Source of the DNA: Deltaproteobacteria bacterium UBA2385
Lineage (GTDB): Bacteria; Myxococcota_A; UBA796; UBA2385
NCBI GenBank assembly: GCA_002343455.1
Contig: DDSR01000487.1
Span: 3,487 to 14,908 of the forward strand
Direction: 5' to 3'
DNA: 11,422 bases
Shown: one piece after another, positions 1 through 6,467 of the stretch
Position numbering within the stretch: position 1 is the stretch's first letter
Layout: each line of letters starts with the position of its first letter
The notes under the pieces: model-generated
Told to the model about the DNA's origin: nothing
What the model saw: only the letters and a program-made list of their open reading frames with translations
The model's database searches: none
Position numbers and translations under genes: made by a program

Positions 1-387
1 GACTACGTGACCAAGCCCTTCAGCGTGCGCGAGCTGGTGTTGCGGGTGCAGGCGGCGGCTCGCCGGGTGGAGGAGCGCCAGGGCCGCGGCGACATGCTCT
101 TCGGCAAGGTGCGCCTGGATCCGACGGCCCACCGGGTCTTCCTGGGCACCGAGGAGCTGGTGCTGACGGCGACGGAGTACCGCCTGCTGCTGTACCTGGC
201 CGAGCACAACGGCGAGCTCTGCTCACGCGGCGACCTGCTGGTCGAGGTCTGGGGCCTGGCGGCCAACCTGAACACGCGCACGGTGGACACCCACGTCAAG
301 CGGCTGCGGCACAAGCTGGAGGACCACGCCGACCTGATCGAGACGGTCCGCGGGGCGGGCTACCGCTTCAACGGGGGGGCGGTCTGA
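1..387 (+). CDS. OmpR/PhoB-family response regulator, 3' part (5' end outside window)
   Basis: This is the C-terminal 128 residues of a two-component response regulator, a cytoplasmic DNA-binding transcription factor activated by phosphorylation. The first visible codons read DYVTKPF, which is the end of a receiver domain with its conserved lysine at visible residue 5. After a linker of about 25 residues comes a PhoB-type winged helix: LTATEYRLLLYL, then the recognition-helix segment TRTVDTHVKRLRHKL, and the closing wing IETVRGAGYRF. The phospho-acceptor Asp lies upstream of the window. The frame is open from base 1 and ends in TGA at 385-387. The next gene, a PhoR-like kinase, begins at or over this stop codon, so the pair is almost certainly co-transcribed. 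PhoB (phosphate starvation) is the closest familiar relative by motif, but OmpR-family members share these motifs and I cannot assign the stimulus. Confidence 0.93.
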   Translation, partial: DYVTKPFSVRELVLRVQAAARRVEERQGRGDMLFGKVRLDPTAHRVFLGTEELVLTATEYRLLLYLAEHNGELCSRGDLLVEVWGLAANLNTRTVDTHVKRLRHKLEDHADLIETVRGAGYRFNGGAV

Positions 388-1406
388 GCCCGCAGCTCGC
401 CGACCTGCTGGTCGACGCGAGCCCTACGGGGATCCTGGTCGCGGACGCCAGCGGGCGGCTGCTGCGCTTGAACGCGGCGGGCAAGCGGCTGCTGCGGCTG
501 GAGGGCGAGTCCGTGGGGCGCCCGGTGGGAGAGCTGCTGCCGGACCCTGAGCTGGCCAGCCTGCTGCGGCCCTCGCTGGAGGGCGAGCGGGAGCTGGCGC
601 TGCGGCGAGGGGAGAACGAGCTGCGGGTGCGCTCCCTGCCGCTGCCGGAGCTGGACGGCGGTCGAGGCCGGCTGCTGATCGTCGAGGACGTCTCCGGCCT
701 GCGGCGCTCGGAGCGGCAGCGCGCCGAGCTGATCGCCAACGTCTCTCACGAGCTGCGCACGCCGGCCACGGCCATCGCCGGCTACGCCGAGACGCTGCTG
801 GAGGACGCCGGGCGGCTGGATCCCGAGGTGGCGCGCATGGTGGAGGTGATCCACCGCAACGCCCGGCGGCTGACCGAGCTCTTCGACGACCTGCTCTACC
901 TCTCCCGGATCGACGGGCAGGACGGGCCCTTGCCCCTCTCGCCCGTGGCGGTCGCGGCGGTGGTCGGCGAGTGCCTGGACAAGGCCTCCGCCGCGGTGGC
1001 CGAGAAGGAGCTGACGGTGCAGACCTTCGGGCTGGAGGGGGTGCGCGTGCTGGCCCACCGCGAGGCCCTGGGCCACATCGTCGGGAACCTGGTGGAGAAC
1101 GCGGTCAAGTACAGCCACCGAGGCGGCGTGGTCACGGTGGGGGCGCGGCGGCGGGACGGAGGGGTGCGGGTCGAGGTGATCGACGTCGGCATCGGCATCA
1201 GCCCCGAGCACCACGAGCGCATCTTCGAGCGGTTCTATCGGGTGGACAAGGGCAGGGCGCGGGCGGCGGGCGGCACGGGGCTGGGGCTGGCCATCGTCGC
1301 GCGGCTGTGCGAGAAGATGGGCGCCCGCCTGAGCCTGCGCAGCCAGCTCGGCAGCGGCAGCGTCTTCCGGGTCTGGCTGCCCGAGGCCGCGCCGGCCCCG
1401 GACTGA
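384..1406 (+). CDS. PhoR-like PAS-domain sensor histidine kinase
   Basis: This is a sensor kinase that would phosphorylate the regulator encoded just upstream. Numbered from a CTG at 384 it has 340 residues. A PAS domain comes first (about 5-105; GILVADASGRLLRLNAAG near its start). The HisKA dimerisation domain has the H-box VSHELRTP with the phospho-accepting His at 122, followed by GYAETLLED as in PhoR. The HATPase domain has an N-box with Asn 235 and 239, DVGIGI at 267-272 and GGTGLGL at 296-302. No membrane segment is visible, so it is probably cytosolic. The start is uncertain. The first standard start codon, TTG at 468, would cut through the first PAS strands, whereas the coding sense clearly continues back to the regulator's stop. 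CTG at 384-386 overlaps that TGA (CTGA) and is the likeliest start. The stop at 1404-1406 is one base from the stop of the convergent lipoprotein gene. Confidence 0.9.
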   Translation: MSPQLADLLVDASPTGILVADASGRLLRLNAAGKRLLRLEGESVGRPVGELLPDPELASLLRPSLEGERELALRRGENELRVRSLPLPELDGGRGRLLIVEDVSGLRRSERQRAELIANVSHELRTPATAIAGYAETLLEDAGRLDPEVARMVEVIHRNARRLTELFDDLLYLSRIDGQDGPLPLSPVAVAAVVGECLDKASAAVAEKELTVQTFGLEGVRVLAHREALGHIVGNLVENAVKYSHRGGVVTVGARRRDGGVRVEVIDVGIGISPEHHERIFERFYRVDKGRARAAGGTGLGLAIVARLCEKMGARLSLRSQLGSGSVFRVWLPEAAPAPD

Positions 1407-1407
1407 C

Positions 1408-3885
1408 TCAGGGCGTGACGCCGGGGTCGCTGTCGTCGGGATCGCCGCACTCGTCGGTCCAGCCGTCGCCATCGCCGTCGGTGCCCGAGTTGACGCAGAA
1501 GTGGAAGATCTGGTCGCTGACGTCGCCGATGCCGACGCCCGAGCCGCTGAAGTACTCGTAGACGGCGTCCTCGGTGCCCGCGCCGATGCCCAGGCTGCCC
1601 TCGGGGATGGCAGTCAGCTCTTCGGTCAGGTCGACCGCGCTGGGGTCCCGGCCCGTGCCGCAGGTCCAGCCCACCAGCCCGTCGGCGGCGTTCATCTCGC
1701 CGTAGGCAAGGACGATGCGTCCGTCGTCGCGCAGGATGTAGGTGAAGGTGTTGGTCGACGTCGTGCCGTACTCGTACACGTCGCGGAAGTGGACGGCGAT
1801 GGCGTCCTCGTGCTCGATCCAGGTGACCGTGCCGCCGGAGGCAGGGTTGAGGTCGTCCCACCAGGCGGCGACCGAGGCGTAGCCCTCCCGAATGAAGGTC
1901 GAGGCGGACTCGGAGTAGGAGGTGGAGCTGCTGCCGAAGATCACTCGGCCGTTGCTGATGACGTAGGCGCTGGACCGGTCCGTGCCGCAGAGGGGGAAGG
2001 TCATGGCGCTGAAGGTGATCAAGGAGGCAGAGTCGTCGGACAGGCGCAGGGTGGTGACGGTGTCGGGGTCGTCGGTGTCGGCGTAGCCGTCGCAGTCGTT
2101 GTCCAGGCCGTCGCTCATGTCCTCGTAGGCGTAGGGGAAGACGGTCTGGTCCTCGTCGTCGCAGTCCTCGCCACCGTAGAGGTCCGACGCGAAGCCGTCG
2201 TGGTCGGCGTCGTAGTCGTTCCAGCCGTCGCAGTCCTGGTCGTCTCCGTCGTACCAGACCTCGGTAGCGCCGGGGTTGACCGTGCGGTCGTCGTCGTCGC
2301 AGTCGCCACCCGCAGACTCCCAGCCGTCGAGGGCCTCGCAGGAGATGAAGGAGTCGGCGTCGGAGCCGTAGCCGTCGCCGTCGACGTCCGGGTAGTAGGT
2401 CAGCGCGTCGATGACGCCCGGGTCGGCGTCGTCGGCCAGGCCGTTGCAGTCCTCGTCGGTGTCGGCGTCGTCGCAGACCTCGACCTGGTCGGGGTTGACC
2501 GAGGCCAGCTCGTCGTCGCAGTCGTCGCCCCCGTGGTCGGCGCTGCGGTAGCCGTCGGCGTCGGCGTCGAAGTCGTTCGCTCCGTCGCAGTTCTGGTCGA
2601 CCCCGTCGTACCAGGTCTCGGTCGCGCCGGGGTTGATGGCCTCGTCGCTGTCGTCGCAGTCGCTGGAGCCGGTCCCGTAGCCGTCGGGGGACTCGCAGGT
2701 CAGGACGGAGGAGCCCGTCGAGCCGTAGCCGTCGCCGTCGGCGTCCGGGTACAGGGTCGATTGGTCGACCACGCCCGGGTCGTCGTCGTCGACCAGGCCA
2801 TTGCAGTTCTCGTCCGTGTCGTCTTCGTCGCAGACCTCGTCCGCGTCGGGGTTGACGTCCGAGCGGGTGTCGTCGCAGTCGTCCCCGCCCCAGGCGATGG
2901 CGTCCTCGCCGTCGTAGTCGGCGTCGTAGTCGCTCCACTCGTCGCAGTTCTGGTCGACGCCGTCGTACCAGATCTCCTCGGCGTCGGGGTTGATCGCCGG
3001 ATCGCGCTCGTCGCAGTCGCCGGTGTCCAGGCTGTAGCCGTCGCCGTCCCGGTCGGTCGTCCCGCAGAGCACGTTGATCGCGCCGGGGCTGCCGTAGTCG
3101 CTGCCGCTGGCCCACTGGTCGTAGCTGGCGCACCAGCCGTTGGGCACGTCGTTGAGCGAGGCCCCCAGGTAGAGGTCGTCCAGGTTCATGCTGGCCCCGT
3201 TGGGGTCGGGCATGCTGGCCCCGTCGTCCCACTCCAGGTCGTCGAGCAGGGTCGAGCCGGCGTAGATGGCGATGGTGTCGGACTCGTTGGACAGGCTGAT
3301 GTTGGTCCAGCCGTAGAGCGCGTTCACGCCGCCGTTGCTGCGCGCGTCGCTGTTCGAGGCGACCACGGCGTACTCGCCGGGCTCGACCGGAAGCGGGATC
3401 GAGGACGAGATCACATGGTCGTCCTCGCCCTCCGAGCGCAGGGTGAGGCCGTTGAGGTACAGCGTGTCCAGCCCCTGGTTGAGCACCTCGATCCACTCGC
3501 CGTCGGGGTCGGCGACGGCCTCGGGGTTGTTCATCACCTCGGTGATGACCAGGTCGCCGAAGCTCCAGGTGCCCTCGTCGATGAACCCGTCGCAGTCGTT
3601 GTCGACGATGTCGTCGTCCAGCTCGCTGGCGTCGGGGTTGATGCTGGCGTCGCCGTCGTCGCAGTCGCCCGCCTCGACGCTCCAGCCGTCCTCGTCCGCG
3701 TCGGTCTCGGTCCCCCCGTCGCCTCCGCCGTCGCCGGTTCCGCCGTCGCCGGTTCCTCCGCCGTCGGCTCCGCCGTCGCTGGTCCCTCCGCCGTCGCCGG
3801 AGGTGTCCTCACCCTCCTTGTCGCCGCAGGCTGCGAGGAGGGAGAGGCTGAGGGTCAGGCCGAAGAGCAGGGTACGGGAGGGCAT
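1408..3885 (-). CDS. Lipoprotein with lamin-tail-like domain, MopE-type metal-binding repeats and nidogen-like domain
   Basis: This is a predicted surface or periplasmic lipoprotein of 825 residues. A signal peptide ends in the lipobox LAAC with the lipidated Cys at 20. A Gly/Asp/Thr-rich linker (21-60) follows. Next come one MopE-type repeat (61-104: DCDD...INPDA...DNDCDG), a lamin-tail-like (LTD) beta domain (about 107-275: LVITEVMNNP...GEWIEVLN), a block of MopE-type repeats rich in DxDxDGY, DCDD and WYDGVDQNCDG (278-610), and a nidogen-like segment (about 615-797: AAWWDDLNP, TFTYILRDDGRI). The protein ends in half a MopE repeat. MopE repeats (Pfam Cu-binding_MopE, putative metal-binding motif) are common in myxobacterial exported proteins; Ca2+ or Cu+ binding is inferred. 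The start at 3885 is chosen because AAGGA (3891-3895) sits 5 bases upstream and the signal peptide starts there. In-frame codons run 21 further upstream but lack signal-peptide character. The true ligand is unknown. Confidence 0.88.
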   Translation of the reverse strand: MPSRTLLFGLTLSLSLLAACGDKEGEDTSGDGGGTSDGGADGGGTGDGGTGDGGGDGGTETDADEDGWSVEAGDCDDGDASINPDASELDDDIVDNDCDGFIDEGTWSFGDLVITEVMNNPEAVADPDGEWIEVLNQGLDTLYLNGLTLRSEGEDDHVISSSIPLPVEPGEYAVVASNSDARSNGGVNALYGWTNISLSNESDTIAIYAGSTLLDDLEWDDGASMPDPNGASMNLDDLYLGASLNDVPNGWCASYDQWASGSDYGSPGAINVLCGTTDRDGDGYSLDTGDCDERDPAINPDAEEIWYDGVDQNCDEWSDYDADYDGEDAIAWGGDDCDDTRSDVNPDADEVCDEDDTDENCNGLVDDDDPGVVDQSTLYPDADGDGYGSTGSSVLTCESPDGYGTGSSDCDDSDEAINPGATETWYDGVDQNCDGANDFDADADGYRSADHGGDDCDDELASVNPDQVEVCDDADTDEDCNGLADDADPGVIDALTYYPDVDGDGYGSDADSFISCEALDGWESAGGDCDDDDRTVNPGATEVWYDGDDQDCDGWNDYDADHDGFASDLYGGEDCDDEDQTVFPYAYEDMSDGLDNDCDGYADTDDPDTVTTLRLSDDSASLITFSAMTFPLCGTDRSSAYVISNGRVIFGSSSTSYSESASTFIREGYASVAAWWDDLNPASGGTVTWIEHEDAIAVHFRDVYEYGTTSTNTFTYILRDDGRIVLAYGEMNAADGLVGWTCGTGRDPSAVDLTEELTAIPEGSLGIGAGTEDAVYEYFSGSGVGIGDVSDQIFHFCVNSGTDGDGDGWTDECGDPDDSDPGVTP
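2056..3054 (-). repeat. 357-bp-period tandem modules inside the MopE-repeat lipoprotein
   Basis: Three large modules follow one another inside this gene. The anchor coding WYDG(V/D)DQ(N/D)CD lies at 2941-2970, 2584-2613 and 2227-2256. Both offsets are exactly 357 bp, or 119 residues (Trp 306, 425 and 544). The first two anchors are nearly identical at the nucleotide level. Each of the first two modules carries a WYDG-type MopE repeat, a GGDDCDD repeat ending in a TDE(N/D)CNGL(V/A)DD motif, and a linker DPGV(V/I)D....YPD before the next DGDGYGS. The third module lacks the CNGL part and passes into the nidogen-like domain. The pattern indicates duplication of a composite unit, not of a single metal-binding motif. 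Confidence 0.85.
3728..3757 (-). repeat. 15-bp tandem duplication in the Gly/Asp linker of the lipoprotein
   Basis: Two adjacent 15-base copies (3728-3742 and 3743-3757) differ only at their last base. They encode part of the flexible Gly/Asp/Thr linker that follows the lipidated Cys. The surrounding bases 3719-3800 are made of the same CCGTCGCCG-like pieces, so linker length could vary by slippage without changing frame. Confidence 0.7.
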
Positions 3886-3964
3886 GGGGATCCTTGGAGG
3901 CGTTCGTCCCCATAGTTTTACCCGGCAAAGCCCGGTTCGCTCGTCCACCTGCGCAAGGCGGCCC
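3886..3964 (-). promoter_or_regulatory. Gap upstream of the MopE-repeat lipoprotein, with Shine-Dalgarno and possible -10
   Basis: These 79 bases separate the receiver gene from the large lipoprotein gene. The ribosome binding site AAGGA is at 3891-3895, 5 bases before the ATG. The stretch 3912-3920 (TAAAACTAT on the minus strand) is a rare A/T-rich island in this GC-rich window and might be a -10 element, but I see no convincing -35 at a normal distance. A short CCGG/CCGG inverted repeat (about 3923-3936) lies beside it without a T-run, so it is not a clear terminator. The lipoprotein may therefore be read both from the upstream operon and from its own promoter. Confidence 0.3.
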
Positions 3965-4345
3965 TCAGACGGCCTGGGCCTGCCCGAAAGGACGGAGCAC
4001 CTCGACCAGCTCGCGGATGCGGAAGGGCTTCTGCAGGATGGCGGCCGCGCCCAGCATGCGCAGGCGATCGAGGTCGTCCTTCAGGACCTTCGCGGTCAGG
4101 AAGACCACCGGCAGTGACTCGGCCTGGGGCAACCTGCGCAGCGCTTCGAGGGTCTGGGGCCCGTCCATCGCGGGCATCATCACGTCGAGCAGGACGACGT
4201 CGGGGAGTCGCTCCTGGACCTGCTGGAGGGCGACATGCCCGCAGTCCACGCTGACGATCTCGAAGCCGCCGACGCTCTCCAGGGCCATCCGGATCACCTC
4301 CCGGATGGAGGGGTCGTCGTCGACATGCAGCACCAGGCAGCTCAT
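3965..4345 (-). CDS. Single-domain response regulator (CheY-like receiver)
   Basis: This is a stand-alone receiver of 126 residues with no output domain. The acidic pocket is Asp 9-11 (VDDD) and the phospho-acceptor is Asp 54 (LLDVMMPAMDG). The conserved Thr 84 (FLTAK) and Lys 106 (LQKPF) are also present, so it should accept a phosphoryl group and switch. The ATG follows the stop of the histidine kinase gene after a single base (TGA-G-ATG). Its Shine-Dalgarno GGAG (4353-4356, minus strand) lies inside the kinase gene, so the two are translationally coupled and the kinase is the obvious phosphodonor. Such receivers act by protein contact or as phosphorelay intermediates. Its partner is not evident here; the GGDEF-EAL protein of the same operon is a possible target (inference). 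Confidence 0.93.
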   Translation of the reverse strand: MSCLVLHVDDDPSIREVIRMALESVGGFEIVSVDCGHVALQQVQERLPDVVLLDVMMPAMDGPQTLEALRRLPQAESLPVVFLTAKVLKDDLDRLRMLGAAAILQKPFRIRELVEVLRPFGQAQAV

Positions 4346-4346
4346 C

Positions 4347-6443
4347 TCAGGTCTCCGGCGGCGCGACGGGGATGGCGATCGTGAAGGTCGTGCCGACGTT
4401 CGCCTGGCTCTCGAACCAGATCTGACCCTGGTGGGCCAGGACGATGGCGCGCGAGATGCTGAGCCCTAGACCGGTGCCGCCCTTGGTGCGGCGGTCGCTG
4501 GAGTCCCCTTGCGAGAAGGGCTGGAAGATCCGGTCGCGGAAGGACTCGTCGATGCCGCTGCCCTGGTCCTGCACGGAGATCTGCACCACCTGGTCGACCT
4601 GTCGCGCGCCGATGACGACCTGGGTCCCCTGCGTGGAGAACTTGACGGCGTTGCTGATCAGGTTGGTGAGGACCTGGAGCAGGCGCTCGGGATCGCCGAG
4701 CAGGATGGGCGAGGGCTCGACCAGGTCCCGGGCCAGGACGACCCCGTGCCGGTCGGCGAAGCCGCGGGTGGTGCGAATGGCCCGCTCGATGAGCTCGTGG
4801 GCCGAGACCGGCTGGGGGCGGATGGTGGGCACGCCGGCGGCCATGCGCTCGATGTCCAGGATGTCGTTGATGATGCGGAGCAGGTGCTCGCCGCTGTCGT
4901 AGGCGACCGTCACCATTCGAGCCGCGCTGGGGGGAATCGGCCCCAGTAGGCCGTCCTTGATCATCTCCAGGGCACCCAGGATGGAGGTGAGCGGGGTGCG
5001 CAGCTCGTGGCTGACGGTGGCCACGAACTCGTCCTTCATGCGCTCGACGGCGCGCCGCTCGGAGATGTCCCGCACCACCAGCAGGAAGCCCCACTGCTCG
5101 ACGAGCTGGAGCGGCCCCGACCAGACCTCGACCGAGACGCGGGCCTGGTCGGGTCGGATGGCCTCGGTGCCGGTCCAGTCCATGGTGCAGGGGAGCCCCA
5201 CGCCGGGCAGGAGATCGGCGACCGCCCGCCCCAGCAGCGCCGAGACCTCGCAGCCGAAGATGCGGGAGGCGGCCGGGTTGGCGGAGAGGATCGCCCCGTC
5301 TTCGGAGAGGGTCAGGATGCCCTCGACGCTGTTCTCGACGATGTCCCGGTAGCGCCGCTCGCTGGCCCGAAGGCTGCGCGAGGCCTCCTCGAGCTGGGCG
5401 GTACGGGCGGTCACGAGCTGGGTCACGAGGCGGTTTCGGCTCCCTGCGGAGTAGATGGTCAGGCAGGTGGCCGTTGTGATGGAGATGCCGGCGATCAGGA
5501 CGATCCAGGCCCGGGTCTGGGAGGGCGGGCCGGCCGGTGGCTGCAGCGGGCGCAGGATCAGCAGCCAGCGTGCGCCGGCGAGGCTGGGGCGGTGGGCGAC
5601 GTGGGGGCCGGCGCTGGCCTCGGTCAGGCGAATCGCGGGCCTCGCTGGGGCACCCTCGGGCGGGGGCGTCGGGGCAGCCACCCGCAGCAGCGAGAGGGGA
5701 TCCGCCTCGTCGTCGACCTCGAAGAGCAGCAGCTCGGCCCCGCCGATGGACTCCAGGGCGCGGCTGGGCGCCGCCAGCGCCTGGCGGAGGATCCCCCCGA
5801 TCGAGCAGCCGATCAGCGCGACCGAGCGAAAGGCCTGCTGCCGGGCCTCGGGGCCGTCTTCGGACGGGAGCGGTCCGAAGATGGGCAACGCGACCAGCAT
5901 GTCGAGGTCGTCGGGAGACGCGGTGGTCCCGAAGAGCCTGGCCCGGTCGTCCTGGAGCAGAGCCTCGACCAGCGGGCGCCAGGTCTCGGGCCCGTTGAGC
6001 CGGTCCGCCAGGGCCTCCTGCGTGCCCGGCACGGTGGCATGGAAGCGGATCTTCAGGTCGACCGGCGGCCAGGCCAGGTCCGGATCCCGCACGAGGTCGG
6101 CCTGGTACAGGCCCCGCGCCGTCGTGGCCTTGCGCAGTGAGTGCCGCGCGAACATCTGGAACTCGTGCTCCTGGACATCCTCGGAGCCGGCGTGGAAGGC
6201 GACGAGGGCGTTCAGGCTGGCGAGGTTGGCCGACAGCTCGCGCTCCAAGGCGAGGAAGACGCCCTGGGCGCCGTCTTCGACCTGGTCATCGAACGCGCGG
6301 CTGGCTTGAAGCTGCGCAGCGATCCACTCGTGGCGGAAGCCGTAGAGGGTGAGCAGTCCACCGAAGATGCCGAGCACCAAGGTGGGAATGTGGAGCCTGG
6401 GCCGCATAAGCCCCTGCAACGAGAGTAATCCGTCGCGGGGCAT
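4347..6443 (-). CDS. CHASE-PAS membrane sensor histidine kinase
   Basis: This 698-residue inner-membrane sensor kinase phosphorylates, presumably, the receiver encoded next. Order: transmembrane helix about 19-36; periplasmic CHASE-like domain about 80-240 (EFQMFARHSL, later KIRFHATVPG and MLVALPIFG); second transmembrane helix about 312-332; short coiled segment 340-360; PAS domain about 361-465 (YRDIVENSVEGILTLSEDG); HisKA with H-box VSHELRTPLTS and His 479; HATPase with TNLISNAVKFS (Asn 594 and 598), DQGSGI (626-631) and GGTGLGL (655-661). All catalytic motifs are intact. CHASE domains sense small extracellular molecules in other systems; the ligand here is unknown. The stop of the upstream GGDEF-EAL gene is 24 bases before this ATG. 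A second in-frame ATG at 6407 (residue 13) has AGGGG only about 3 bases away. Neither start has an ideal ribosome site, and the membrane helix is kept with both. Confidence 0.93.
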   Translation of the reverse strand: MPRDGLLSLQGLMRPRLHIPTLVLGIFGGLLTLYGFRHEWIAAQLQASRAFDDQVEDGAQGVFLALERELSANLASLNALVAFHAGSEDVQEHEFQMFARHSLRKATTARGLYQADLVRDPDLAWPPVDLKIRFHATVPGTQEALADRLNGPETWRPLVEALLQDDRARLFGTTASPDDLDMLVALPIFGPLPSEDGPEARQQAFRSVALIGCSIGGILRQALAAPSRALESIGGAELLLFEVDDEADPLSLLRVAAPTPPPEGAPARPAIRLTEASAGPHVAHRPSLAGARWLLILRPLQPPAGPPSQTRAWIVLIAGISITTATCLTIYSAGSRNRLVTQLVTARTAQLEEASRSLRASERRYRDIVENSVEGILTLSEDGAILSANPAASRIFGCEVSALLGRAVADLLPGVGLPCTMDWTGTEAIRPDQARVSVEVWSGPLQLVEQWGFLLVVRDISERRAVERMKDEFVATVSHELRTPLTSILGALEMIKDGLLGPIPPSAARMVTVAYDSGEHLLRIINDILDIERMAAGVPTIRPQPVSAHELIERAIRTTRGFADRHGVVLARDLVEPSPILLGDPERLLQVLTNLISNAVKFSTQGTQVVIGARQVDQVVQISVQDQGSGIDESFRDRIFQPFSQGDSSDRRTKGGTGLGLSISRAIVLAHQGQIWFESQANVGTTFTIAIPVAPPET

Positions 6444-6467
6444 GCTGCGAGCCGGGCGGCTGGCTCC

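Noticed and set aside
360..1472. Minus-strand open frame of 370 codons opposite the PhoR-like kinase
   Set aside because: Gln/Pro/Arg/His-rich product without motifs; the plus strand holds all histidine kinase boxes.
1235..3496. Second minus-strand open frame of 753 codons across the same region
   Set aside because: The product is Arg/Pro/His-rich low complexity in a shifted frame of the lipoprotein gene, and it also crosses the histidine kinase gene. It has no domain.
1501..3915. Plus-strand open frame of 804 codons opposite the MopE-repeat lipoprotein
   Set aside because: Its product is almost only Val, Ala, Gly and Asp in short repeats, as expected for the reverse reading of GTC/GAC-rich Asp codons. 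The minus frame has a signal peptide, a lipobox, a ribosome site and known domains.
3922..3938. Possible terminator hairpin before the large lipoprotein gene
   Set aside because: The stem is only CCGG/CCGG around a six-base loop and no T-run follows on either strand.
5007..6140. Plus-strand open frame of 377 codons opposite the CHASE kinase gene
   Set aside because: Gly/Arg/Ala-rich product without recognisable motifs, opposite a complete sensor kinase.
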